DNA from: Lota lota
Taxonomy: Eukaryota > Chordata > Actinopteri > Gadiformes > Lotidae
Assembly: GCA_026745465.1 (NCBI GenBank)
Contig: JACYXH010000001.1
Location: 1,302,501 to 1,366,500 of the forward strand
Length of the DNA stretch: 64,000 bases
Direction: 5' to 3'
Position numbers and translations under genes: made by a program. Positions within the stretch are counted from its first letter, which is position 1. Each line of letters begins with the position of its first letter. The notes under the pieces are model-generated. The model had not been told where the DNA came from. It worked only from the letters and a program-made list of their open reading frames with translations, and did not search any database. This document shows positions 11,801 to 21,000 of this stretch, in pieces.

Positions 11801-12189
11801 AAATGCTGCTAATGTAATGCTATGTAATGCTATATAAAAAAATAACACTATTTGACACTTCAGGTGACAACTCCTGTCTTTTGCTTGTCTACCCTTCAGC
11901 ACTCTATGGAGTCCTCTTTCCAAGGGCCAAGGAGGCAGCATTCGCCAACTACCGCATGTGGGAGTCTCTGGGTTTTGTCATTGCCTTTGCCTACAGCACT
12001 TTCATCTGTCTAGAGACCAAACTGTACATCCTGCTCGTTGTCCTGCTGCTCACAGCAGTGACCTACCCCATTGTTGAGTATGGAGAACACAAGAACCCCA
12101 CCCCGCCCATTGAAGAGGGCGTCTTCTCAAATGACACGGAAGCCAATAAAAGTGGCTCAACATTTGTAATTGCTGAGTTAAGTCTCTAA
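2448..12189 (+). CDS. unc93a: UNC93A (unc-93 homolog A), eight coding exons, complete
   Basis: Joining 2448-2537, 3984-4165, 4923-5152, 5499-5627, 5832-6043, 6445-6580, 6937-7068 and 11900-12189 gives 1401 nt, a 466-residue protein plus stop, close to the roughly 457 residues of human UNC93A. Every junction is GT-AG and the frame holds throughout. From memory, recognisable family stretches include [11 protein letters not shown] (residues 20-30), SSMFLPP (54-60), [14 protein letters not shown] and [17 protein letters not shown] in exon 3, VGYAMICF in exon 6, and [20 protein letters not shown] (381-400). The family is a polytopic membrane protein related to the major facilitator superfamily; UNC93A is reported at the plasma membrane with an unclear transport role, while its relative UNC93B1 traffics Toll-like receptors. 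Many hydrophobic segments fit about 12 helices. A glycosylation sequon (N191-T-T) and Cys178/Cys183 lie in a hydrophilic loop. All exons look intact, so the gene is probably functional. Identification is very secure; biochemical function is not. Confidence 0.96.
2538..3983 (+). other. UNC93A intron 1
   Basis: 1446 bases, GTAAGG...CCTCCAG. Apart from the inverted-repeat element at 2790-3331 I see only unique AT-rich sequence. Short open frames, including a 124-codon antisense one at 2948-3322, lie inside that element and show no recognisable domain. Confidence 0.85.
2790..3331. mobile_element. Non-autonomous TIR element (MITE-like)
   Basis: The left end AAAGGGCCAGTGAGCCCA (2790-2807) and the right end TGGGTTCACTGGCTCTTT (3314-3331) are inverted copies matching at 16 of 18 bases. 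The 542-base interior has no transposase. A TTAA overlaps the left edge (2788-2791) and the right edge has TTGA, which would fit a TTAA-targeting group such as piggyBac or Kolobok with one decayed base; the superfamily is inference. The interior includes a run of nine Gs (2877-2885) and a GC-rich patch near 3070-3090 unlike the surrounding intron. Confidence 0.5.
3984..4165 (+). CDS. unc93a: UNC93A exon 2, residues 31-91
   Basis: It begins after a CCATCCTCCAG acceptor and reads [20 protein letters not shown] onward, covering helices 2 and 3 with the conserved SSMFLPP and NLGCKWT motifs. It ends in phase 2 within the Trp91 codon, before GTAAAT at 4166. Confidence 0.95.
4166..4922 (+). other. 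UNC93A intron 2
   Basis: 757 bases of AT-rich sequence with GTAAAT donor and CAACAG acceptor. A 107-codon open frame (4464-4787) is low-complexity and has no recognisable domain. Nothing else is seen. Confidence 0.85.
4923..5152 (+). CDS. unc93a: UNC93A exon 3, residues 91-168
   Basis: It starts after CTCAACAG and completes Trp91, then reads [20 protein letters not shown] onward. It holds the family hallmark CTYLTISGN and the aromatic helix [16 protein letters not shown]. The donor GTTGGT at 5153 is weaker than the other junctions but is the one that joins exon 4 in frame (phase 1, Thr168 split). A weak donor could allow some exon skipping or alternative splicing; the sequence alone cannot show this. 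Confidence 0.93.
5153..5498 (+). other. UNC93A intron 3
   Basis: 346 bases from GTTGGT to a good T-rich tract and TTACAG. No repeats or genes seen. Confidence 0.85.
5499..5627 (+). CDS. unc93a: UNC93A exon 4, residues 168-211
   Basis: It follows TTTTTATTACAG. It encodes [20 protein letters not shown], then an Asn/Thr-rich hydrophilic stretch containing the sequon N191-T-T, then the start of the next helix ([11 protein letters not shown]). This is the variable exposed loop of the family; C178 and C183 could pair. The donor is GTAACA at 5628, phase 1. Confidence 0.94.
5628..5831 (+). other. UNC93A intron 4
   Basis: 204 bases, the shortest intron. Its 3' part is dominated by the C35 run, then TTCCTCTGCTTCACCGCAG. 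Confidence 0.88.
5778..5812 (+). repeat. C35 homopolymer in the exon 5 polypyrimidine tract
   Basis: Thirty-five consecutive Cs end 19 bases before the first base of exon 5. The run itself forms the distal polypyrimidine tract. The opposite strand is G35, which can form G-quadruplexes. A run this long is hypermutable and its exact length is unlikely to be sequenced reliably. Confidence 0.9.
5832..6043 (+). CDS. unc93a: UNC93A exon 5, residues 211-281
   Basis: It reads [20 protein letters not shown] onward, then a charged central loop typical of the middle of these transporters, then [20 protein letters not shown] and a [13 protein letters not shown] end. The acceptor CAG at 5829-5831 lies just downstream of a 35-base C run, which forms most of the polypyrimidine tract. 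It ends in phase 0 before GTTAGA. Confidence 0.95.
6044..6444 (+). other. UNC93A intron 5
   Basis: 401 bases, GTTAGA...TTTCAG, AT-rich, nothing recognisable. Confidence 0.85.
6445..6580 (+). CDS. unc93a: UNC93A exon 6, residues 282-327
   Basis: It starts after TCCATTTCAG with [20 protein letters not shown], followed by a GKLAEYTGR segment, both close to the human protein. It carries one full helix and part of the next. It ends in phase 1 (Ala327 split) before GTAAAT. Confidence 0.95.
6581..6936 (+). other. UNC93A intron 6
   Basis: 356 bases, GTAAAT...TTTTGCAG, strongly AT-rich, no recognisable element. Confidence 0.85.
6937..7068 (+). CDS. unc93a: UNC93A exon 7, residues 327-371
   Basis: It follows TTATTTTGCAG and encodes [20 protein letters not shown], then [20 protein letters not shown], the family's conserved LWG-DA-WQTQ-N motif. 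It ends in phase 1 before GTACCC at 7069. The intron that follows is by far the longest and holds the mobile-element debris. Confidence 0.95.
7120..7200. mobile_element. Teleost non-LTR retroposon scrap
   Basis: The phrase GAATCAGAAAGAGCTTTATT followed by GCTCAGTAAGTTTGCACGTA resembles a widespread teleost repeat motif (agagctttattgccaagta, then a gtttgcaca phrase) found at the ends of non-LTR retroelements. Family and boundaries are uncertain. Confidence 0.4.
7916..10640 (-). mobile_element. Ty3/gypsy LTR retrotransposon fossil, partial and broken
   Basis: Reading the minus strand, the order is a possible LTR/leader zone (about 10415-10640), a gag-like region (about 9947-10414), a reverse transcriptase region (about 8640-9358, with the [20 protein letters not shown] phrase typical of fish gypsy Pol), and an RNase H region (about 7918-8398, with [19 protein letters not shown]). 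The integrase end and the second LTR are not seen, so the copy is incomplete. Several breaks interrupt the coding parts; it is an old, inactive copy. It lies antisense to UNC93A within intron 7. Confidence 0.85.
10940..11340 (+). mobile_element. CR1/L2-group LINE reverse transcriptase fragment
   Basis: The + strand shows the end of a LINE reverse transcriptase across different frames: a YADD-like catalytic box near 10944-10957 with an extra base, [25 protein letters not shown], then [20 protein letters not shown], and [12 protein letters not shown]. Frameshifts and in-frame stops make it a dead fragment lacking the 5' part and endonuclease. Clade assignment is from remembered motif style and could be a sister clade such as Rex1. 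Confidence 0.75.
11745..11826 (+). mobile_element. Decayed LINE/SINE 3' tail
   Basis: TTATTGTAAGTCGCTTACAA, followed by AAATGCTGCTAATGTAATG, matches in outline the common fish tail TGTAAGTCGCTnTGGATAA...TCTGCTAAATG shared by L2-type LINEs and their SINEs. It could be the tail of the LINE fragment upstream, but about 400 bases of unassigned sequence separate them. Confidence 0.5.
11900..12189 (+). CDS. unc93a: UNC93A exon 8 (last), residues 371-466 and stop
   Basis: It starts after CTACCCTTCAG and encodes [20 protein letters not shown] onward, the last two helices, and a hydrophilic, probably cytosolic tail that ends in IAELSL and TAA (12187-12189). The open frame also runs upstream to an ATG at 11827, but that stretch is intron. 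An AATAAA at 12145-12150 falls inside the coding sequence and is probably not the polyadenylation signal. Confidence 0.95.
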
Positions 12190-12409
12190 AGAACACATTG
12201 TTATTTGTTTTACAGTCTAAATTAGGGATCAACAGTAAAGCCCAATCCCTGGGAGACTCATTGTTTGTTCCCTAACAACTGTATTCTTTTTTAAATCTTT
12301 ATTATTCAATGTCTTAAAAACAAACATGTTTTGACATCTTGATGAGAGGTTTGACATTAGACCTACATACCTTTTTTGCCTAGATATTACAGCTATGACC
12401 TTCAGATTT
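12190..12409 (+). other. unc93a: UNC93A 3' UTR and flank
   Basis: 220 bases separate the stop codon from the first satellite monomer. No AATAAA or ATTAAA occurs here. The best polyadenylation candidate is AGTAAA at 12234-12239, with a GT-rich stretch (TTGTTTGTTC) at 12261-12270. If it is not used, transcripts must run into the satellite. Confidence 0.6.
12234..12239 (+). terminator. Candidate variant poly(A) signal AGTAAA
   Basis: AGTAAA is a known minor polyadenylation hexamer. It lies 45 bases after the stop codon and about 22 bases before a GT-rich element. It is the only plausible signal ahead of the satellite; support is positional only. Confidence 0.3.
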
Positions 12410-13541
12410 CATAAAAAGTAATTAGTTGCTTTTTTTCCCACTTTAAATGGAACAGTGTAGCTAAACTTGTTAATGGTTGTTTACACCTTATACCAACTTG
12501 AACTGGTGAAGCACCATCGTTTTTAACACAACAAAACATGTTTATGCTTAGAAACACATTGTGGTAAAAAGTTATCTCGCTCTGAAAAGCATTTTCCGCA
12601 CATATGTTGCCTTTTTCCCACTTTAAATGGAAACGTGTAAGTAAACTTGTTGAGGGTTGTGAAGACCTTCTACCAACATGAACTGGTGAAGCACCATCGT
12701 TTTTAACAGAAAAAAAGAAATTATGCTCAAGAAACACATTGTGGTCAAAAAGTTATTTTCTCGCTCTGAAAAGCATTTTCCGTACGTAAAAATGTATTAA
12801 GTTGCTTTCTTCCCACTTTAATTGGAAAAGAGTAAATAAGCTTGTTAATGGTTGTTTGCACCTTATACTAACTTGATCTGGTGAAGTACCATCATTTTTA
12901 ACACAAAAAAACCATGTTTGTGCTCAGAAACACATTGGTGGTCAAAAAGTGATTATCTCGATCTGAAAAGCATTTTCCGCAAAATATGTTGCTTTTTTCC
13001 CACTTTAAATAAAAAGTGTAAGTAAACTTGTTAAGGGTTGTGAACACCTTCTACCAACGTGAACTGGTGAAGCACCATCGTTTTCAACACAAAAAACTAA
13101 ATTATGCTCAGAAACACATTGTGGTCAAAAAGTTATTCTCTCGCTCTGAAAAGCGTTTTCCGCACATAATTTGCTTTTTTCCCACTTTAAATGGAAAAGT
13201 GTAAGTAAACTTGTTAATGGTTGTGAAGACCTTATACCAACACGAACTGGTGAAGCACCATCGTTTTTAACACAAAAAAAGAAATTATGCTCAGAAACAC
13301 ATTGTGGTCAAAAGGGGATTCTCTCGCTCTGAAAAGCATTTTCCGCACATAAGTTACCTTTTTTCCCACTTTAAATGGAAAAGTGTAAGTAAACTTGTTA
13401 AGGGTTGTGAAGACCTTATACCAACATGAACTGGTGAAGCACCATCGTTTTTAACACAAAAAAAGAAATTATGCTCAGAAACACATTGTGGTCAAAAAGT
13501 GATTCTCTCGCTCTGAAAAGCATTTTCCGCACATAAAAAAA

Positions 13542-14679
13542 ATGTTGCTTTTTCCCACTTTAAATGGAACAGTGTAGCTAAGCTTGTTAATGGTTTGTTT
13601 ACACCTTATACACACTTGAACTGGTGAAGAACCATCGTTTTTAACACAAAATAAAACATGTTTATGCTTAGAAACACATTGTGGTAAAAAGTTATCTCGC
13701 TCTGAAAAGCATTTTCCGCACATATGTTGCTTTTTTCCCACTTTAAATGGAAAAGGTTAACCAAGCTTGTTAATGATTGTTTAGTACTTATATTAACATG
13801 AACTGGTGAAGCACCATCGTTTTTAACACAAAAAAAACATGTTTATGCTCAGAAACACATTGTGGTCAAAAATTGATTCTCTCGCTCTGAAAAGCATTTT
13901 CCGCACATAAAAATGTAATAAGTTGCTTTCTTCCCACTTTAAACGGAAAAGAGTAAGTAAGCTTGTTAATGGTTGTTAAGACCTTCTACCAACATGAACT
14001 GGTGATGCACCATCGTTTTTAACACAAAAAAAGAAATTATGCTCAGAAACACATTGTGGTCAAAAGGTGATTCTCTTGCTCGGAAAAGCATTTTCCGCAC
14101 ATAAAAAAAAATGTTGCTTTTTCCCACTTTAAATGGAACAGTGTAGCTAAGCTTGTTAATGGTTTGTTTACACCTTATACACACTTGAACTGGTGAAGAA
14201 CCATCGTTTTTAACACAAAAAAAACATGTTTATGCTTAGAAACACATTGTGGTAAAAAGTTATCTCGCTCTGAAAAGCATTTTCCGCACATATGTTGCTT
14301 TTTTCCCACTTTAAATGGAAAAGGTTAACCAAGCTTGTTAATGATTGTTTAGTACTTATATTAACATGAACTGGTGAAGCACCATCGTTTTTAACACAAA
14401 AAAAACATGTTTATGCTCAGAAACACATTGTGGTCAAAAATTGATTCTCTCGCTCTGAAAAGCATTTTCCGCACATAAAAATGTAATAAGTTGCTTTCTT
14501 CCCACTTTAAACGGAAAAGAGTAAGTAAGCTTGTTAATGGTTGTTAAGACCTTCTACCAACATGAACTGGTGATGCACCATCGTTTTTAACACAAAAAAA
14601 GAAATTATGCTCAGAAACACATTGTGGTCAAAAGGTGATTCTCTCGCTCTGAAAAGCATTTTCCGCACATAAAAAAGTA
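13542..14679 (+). repeat. 569-bp tandem duplication of a three-monomer block
   Basis: The phrase ATGTTGCTTTTTCCC, then the private variants ACACTTGAACTGGTGAAGAA and GGTTAACCAAGCTTG, occur at 13542 and again at 14111, an offset of 569 bases, with nearly the same sequence between. Three short monomers were copied together. Confidence 0.85.
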
Positions 14680-17600
14680 ATTAATTGCTTTCTTCCCACT
14701 TTAATTTGAAAAGAGTAAGTAAGCTTGTTAATGGTTGTTAAGACCCTTCTACCAACATGAACTGGTGAAGTCTACCAACATTAACTGGTGAAGCACCATC
14801 GTTTGTAACACAAAAAAAAGAAATTATGCTCAGAAACACATTGTGGTCAAAAAGTGATTCTCTCGCTCTGAAAAGCATTTTCCGCACATAAGTTACCTTT
14901 TTTCCCACTTTAAATGGAAAAGTGTTAGTAAACTTGTTAAGGGTTGTGAAGACCTTATACCAACATGAACCGGTGAAGCACCATCGTTTTTAACACAAAA
15001 AAAGAAATTATGCTCACAAACACATTGTGGTCAAAAAGTGATTCTCTCGCTCTGAAAAGAGTTTTCCGCACATAAAAAAGTAATTAATTGCTTTCTTCCC
15101 ACTTTATCTGGAAAAGAGTAAGTAAGCTTGTTAATGGTTGTAAAGACCTTCTACCAACATGAACTGGTGAAGTCTACCAACATGAAATGGTGAAGCACCA
15201 TCGTTTTTAACACAAAAAAAAAGAAATTATGCTCAGAAACACATTGTGGTCAAAAAGTGATTCTCTTGCTCGGAAAAGCATTTTCCGCACATTAAAAAGT
15301 AATAAGTTGCTTTCTTCCCACTTTAACTGGAAAAGAGTAAGTAAGCTTGTTAATGGTTGTTAAGACCCTTCTACCAACATGAACTGGTGAAGTCTACCAA
15401 CATGAACTGGTGAACCACCATCGTTTTTAAAACAAAAAACGAAATTATGCTCAGAAACACATTGTGGTCAAAAAGTGATTCTCTCGCTCTGAAAAGCATT
15501 TTCCGCACATAAGTTACCTTTTTTCCCACTTTAAATGGAAAAGTGTTAGTAAACTTGTTAAGGGTATTGAAGACCTTATACCAACATGAACTGGTGAAGC
15601 ACCATCGTTTTTAACACAAAAAAAGAAATTATGCTCACAAACACATTGTGGTCAAAAAGTGATTCTCTCGCTCTGAAAAACGTTTTCCGCACATAAAAAA
15701 GCAATATGTTGCTTTTTCCCACTTTAAATGGCACAGTGTAGCAAAGCTTGTTAATGGTTTGTTTACACCTTATACCAACTTGAACTGGTGAAGCACCATC
15801 GTTTTTAACACACAAAAAAAGATGTTCATGCTTAGAAACACATTGTGGTAAAAAGTTATCTCGCTCTGAAAAGCATTTTCCGCACATATGTTGCTTTTTT
15901 CCCACTTTAAATGGAAAAGGTTAACCAAGCTTGTTAATGATTGTTTAGTACTTATATTAACATGAACTGGTGAAGCACCATCGTTTTTAACACAAAAAAA
16001 CCATGTTTATGCTCAGAAACACATTGTGGTCAAAAAATTTATTCTCTCGCTCTGAAAAGCATTTTCCGCACATAAAAATGTAATAAGTTGCTTTCTTCCC
16101 ACTTTAATTTGAAAAGAGTAAGTAAGCTTGTTAATGGTTGTTAAGACCCTTCTACCAACATGAACTGGTGAAGTCTACCAACATGAACTGGTGAAGCACC
16201 ATCGTTTGTAACACAAAAAAAAGAAATTATGCTCAGAAACACATTGTGGTCAAAAAGTGATTCTCTCGCTCTGAAAAGCATTTCCCGCACATAAGTTACC
16301 TTTTTTCCCACTTTAAATGGAAAAGTGTTAGTAAACTTGTTAAGGGTTGTGAAGACCTTATACCAACATGAACTGGTGAAGCACCATCGTTTTTAACACA
16401 AAAAAAGAAATTATGCTCAGAAACACATTGTGGTCAAAAAGTGATTCTCTCGCTCTGAAAAGCATTTTCCGCACATAAAAAAGTAATTAATTGCTTTCTT
16501 CCCACTTTAACTGGAAAAGAGTAAGTAAGCTTGTTAATGGTTGTAAAGACCCTTCTACCAACATGAACTGGTGAAGTCTACCAACATGAACTGGTGAACC
16601 ACCATCGTTTTTAAAACAAAAAACGAAATTATGCTCAGAAACACATTGTGGTCAAAAAGTGATTCTCTCGCTCTGAAAAGCATTTTCCGCACATAAAAAA
16701 GTAATTAATTGCTTTCTTCCCACTTTAATTTGAAAAGAGTAAGTAAGCTTGTTAATGGTTGTTAAGACCCTTCTACCAACATGAACTGGTGAAGTCTACC
16801 AACATGAACTGGTGAACCACCATCGTTTTAAAAAAAAAAAACGAAATTATGCTCAGAAACACATTGTGGTCAAAAAGTGATTCTCTCGCTCTGAAAAGCA
16901 TTTTCCGCACATAAAAAAGTAATTAATTGCTTTCTTCCCACTTTAACTGGAAAAGAGTAAGTAAGCTTGTTAATGGTTGTTAAGACCCTTCTACCAACAT
17001 TAACTGGTGAAGTCTACCAACATGAACTGGTGAAGCACCATCGTTTGTAACACAAAAAAAAAGAAATTATGCTCAGAAACACATTGTGGTCAAAAAGTGA
17101 TTCTCTCGCTCTGAAAAGCATTTTCCGCACATAAGTTACCTTTTTTCCCACTTTAAATGGAAAAGTGTTAGTAAACTTGTTAAGGGTTGTGAAGACCTTA
17201 TACCAACATGAACTGGTGAAGCACCATCGTTTTTAACACAAAAAAAAGAAATTATGCTCACAAACACATTGTGGTCAAAAAGTGATTCTCTCGCTCTGAA
17301 AAGCATTTTCCGCACATAAGTTACCTTTTTTCCCACTTTAAATGGAAAAGTGTTAGTAAACTTGTTAAGGGTTGTGAAGACCTTCTACCAATATGAACTG
17401 GTGAAGTCTACCAACATGAAATGGTGAAGCACCATCGTTTTTAAAACAAAAAAGAAATTATGCTCAGAAACACATTGTGGTCAAAAAGTGATTCTCTTGC
17501 TCGGAAAAGCATTTTCCGCACATTAAAAAGTAATAAGTTGCTTTCTTCCCACTTTAACTGGAAAAGAGTAAGTAAGCTTGTTAATGGTTGTTAAGACCCT

Positions 17601-18010
17601 TCTACCAACATGAACTGGTGAAGTCTACCAACATGAACTGGTGAACCACCATCGTTTTTAAAACAAAAAACGAAATTATGCTCAGAAACACATTGTGGTC
17701 AAAAAGTGATTCTCTCGCTCTGAAAAGCATTTTCCGCACATAAAAAAGTAATTAATTGCTTTCTTCCCACTTTAACTGGAAAAGAGTAAGTAAGCTTGTT
17801 AATGGTTGTAAAGACCCTTCTACCAACATGAACTGGTGAAGTCTACCAACATGAACTGGTGAACCACCATCGTTTTTAAAACAAAAAACGAAATTATGCT
17901 CAGAAACACATTGTGGTCAAAAAGTGATTCTCTCGCTCTGAAAAGCATTTTCCGCATATAAAAAAGTAATTAATTGCTTTCTTCCCACTTTAACTGGAAA
18001 AGAGTAAGTA

Positions 18011-21000
18011 AGCTTGTAAGTAAGCTTTAATGGTTGTAAAGACCTTCTACCAACATGAACTGGTGAAGTCTACCAAATTGAACTGGTGAAGAACCATCGT
18101 TTTTAACACAAAAAAAACATGTTTATGCTTAGAAACACATTGTGGTAAAAAGTTATCTCGCTCTGAAAAGCATTTTCCGCACATATGTTGCTTTTTTCCC
18201 ACTTTAAATGGAAAAGGTTAACCAAGCTTGTTAATGATTGTTTAGTACTTATATCAACATGAACTGGTGAAGCACCATCGTTTTTAACACAAAAAAAACA
18301 TGTTTATGCTCAGAAACACATTGTGGTCAAAAATTGATTCTCTCACTCTGAAAAGCATTTTCCGCACATAAAAAAGTAATAAGTTGCTTTCTTCCCACTT
18401 TAACTGGAAAAGAGTAAGTAAGCTTGTTAATGGTTGTTAAGACCCTTCTACCAACATGAACTGGTGAAGTCTACCAACATGAACTGGTGAACCACCATCG
18501 TTTTTAAAACAAAAAACGAAATTATGCTCAGAAACACATTGTGGTCAAAAAGTGATTCTCTCGCTCTGAAAAGCATTTTCAGCACATAAAAAAGTAATTA
18601 ATTGCTTTCTTCCCACTTTAACTGGAAAAGAGTAAGTAAGCTTGTTAATGGTTGTAAAGACCTTCTACCAACATGAACTGGTGAAGTCTACCAACATAAA
18701 CTGGTGAAGCACCATCGTTTTTAACACAAAAAAAGAAATTATGCTCAGAAACACATTGTGGTCAAAAAGTGATTCTCTTGCTCGGAAAAGCATTTTCCGC
18801 ACATAAAAAAGTAATAAGTTGCTTTCTTCCCACTTTAACTGGAAAAGAGTAAGTAAGCTTGTTAATGGTTGTTAAGACCCTTCTACCAACATTAACTGGT
18901 GAAGTCTACCAACATGAAATGGTGAAGCACCATCGTTTTTAACACAAAAAAAAGAAATTATGCTCAGAAACACATTGTGGTCAAAAAGTGATTCTCTTGC
19001 TCGGAAAAGCATTTTCCGCACATTAAAAAGTAATAAGTTGCTTTCTTCCCACTTTAACTGGAAAAGAGTAAGTAAGCTTGTTAATGGTTGTTAAGACCCT
19101 TCTACCAACATGAACTGGTGAAGTCTACCAACATGAACTGGTGAACCACCATCGTTTTTAAAACAAAAAACGAAATTATGCTCAGAAACACATTGTGGTC
19201 AAAAAGTGATTCTCTCGCTCTGAAAAGCATTTTCCGCACATAAAAAAGTAATTAATTGCTTTCTTCCCACTTTAACTGGAAAAGAGTAAGTAAGCTTGTT
19301 AATGGTTGTAAATACCTTCTACGAATATGAACTGGTGAAGTCTACCAACATGAACTGGTGAACCACCATCGTTTTTAACACAAAAAAAGAAATTATGCTC
19401 AGAAACACATTGTGGTCAAAAAGTGATTCTCTTGCTCGGAATAGCATTTTCCGCACATAAAAAAGTAATAAGTTGCTTTCTTCCCACTTAAACTGGAAAA
19501 GAGTAAGTAAGCTTGTTAATGGTTGTAAAGACCTTCTACCAACATGAACTGGTGAAGTCTACCAACATGAACTGGTGAAGCACCATCGTTTTTAACACAA
19601 AAAAAAGAAATTATGCTCAGAAACACATTGTGGTCAAAAAGTAATTATTTTGCTCGAAAAAGCATTTTCCGCACATAAAAAAGTAATAAGTTGCTTTCTT
19701 CCCACTTTAACTGGAAAAGAGTAAGTAAGCTTGTTAATGGTTGTTAAGACCCTTCTACCAACATGAACTGGTGAAGTCTACCAACATGAACTGGTGAACC
19801 ACCATCGTTTTTAAAACAAAAAACGAAATTATGCTCAGAAACACATTGTGGTCAAAAAGTGATTCTCTCGCTCTGAAAAGCATTTTCAGCACATAAAAAA
19901 GTAATTAATTGCTTTCTTCCCACTTTAACTGGAAAAGAGTAAGTAAGCTTGTTAATGGTTGTAAAGACCTTCTACCAACATGAACTGGTGAAGTCTACCA
20001 ACATAAACTGGTGAAGCACCATCGTTTTTAACACAAAAAAAGAAATTATGCTCAGAAACACATTGTGGTCAAAAAGTGATTCTCTTGCTCGGAAAAGCAT
20101 TTTCCGCACATAAAAAAGTAATAAGTTGCTTTCTTCCCACTTTAACTGGAAAAGAGTAAGTAAGCTTGTTAATGGTTGTGAAGACCCTTCTACCAACATT
20201 AACTGGTGAAGTCTACCAACATGAAATGGTGAAGCACCATCGTTTTTAACACAAAAAAAAGAAATTATGCTCAGAAACACATTGTGGTCAAAAAGTGATT
20301 CTCTTGCTCGGAAAAGCATTTTCCGCACATTAAAAAGTAATAAGTTGCTTTCTTCCCACTTTAACTGGAAAAGAGTAAGTAAGCTTGTTAATGGTTGTTA
20401 AGACCCTTCTACCAACATGAACTGGTGAAGTCTACCAACATGAACTGGTGAACCACCATCGTTTTTAAAACAAAAAACGAAATTATGCTCAGAAACACAT
20501 TGTGGTCAAAAAGTGATTCTCTCGCTCTGAAAAGCATTTTCCGCACATAAAAAAGTAATTAATTGCTTTCTTCCCACTTTAACTGGAAAAGAGTAAGTAA
20601 GCTTGTTAATGGTTGTAAAGACCTTCTACGAATATGAACTGGTGAAGTCTACCAACATGAACTGGTGAACCACCATCGTTTTTAAAACAAAAAACGAAAT
20701 TATGCTCAGAAACACATTGTGGTCAAAAAGTGATTCTCTTGCTCGGAATAGCATTTTCCGCACATAAAAAAGTAATAAGTTGCTTTCTTCCCACTTTAAC
20801 TGGAAAAGAGTAAGTAAGCTTGTTAATGGTTGTTAAGACCCTTCTACCAACATGAACTGGTGAAGTCTACCAACATGAACTGGTGAACCACCATCGTTTT
20901 TAAAACAAAAAACGAAATTATGCTCAGAAACACATTGTGGTCAAAAAGTGATTCTCTCGCTCTGAAAAGCATTTTCAGCACATAAAAAAGTAATAAGTTG

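Larger units (their letters stand above)
7069..11899 (+). other. UNC93A intron 7, mobile-element sink
   Basis: 4831 bases, over three times the next longest intron. It contains a teleost retroposon scrap (7120-7200), unassigned sequence (7200-7915), an antisense Ty3/gypsy fossil (7916 to about 10640), a CR1/L2-type LINE fragment (10940-11340) and a LINE/SINE-type tail (11745-11826). I recognise nothing at 10641-10939 or 11341-11744. The flanking splice sites look intact, so the insertions need not have harmed the gene. Confidence 0.85.

Noticed and set aside
11827-11899. Start codon at 11827 upstream of exon 8
   Set aside because: The stretch is intron: a good acceptor ends at 11899 and only the part after it matches the UNC93A family.
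1-12409. tRNA, rRNA, snRNA or other structured RNA genes
   Set aside because: No box motifs, conserved stems or rRNA phrases were recognised when reading both strands.
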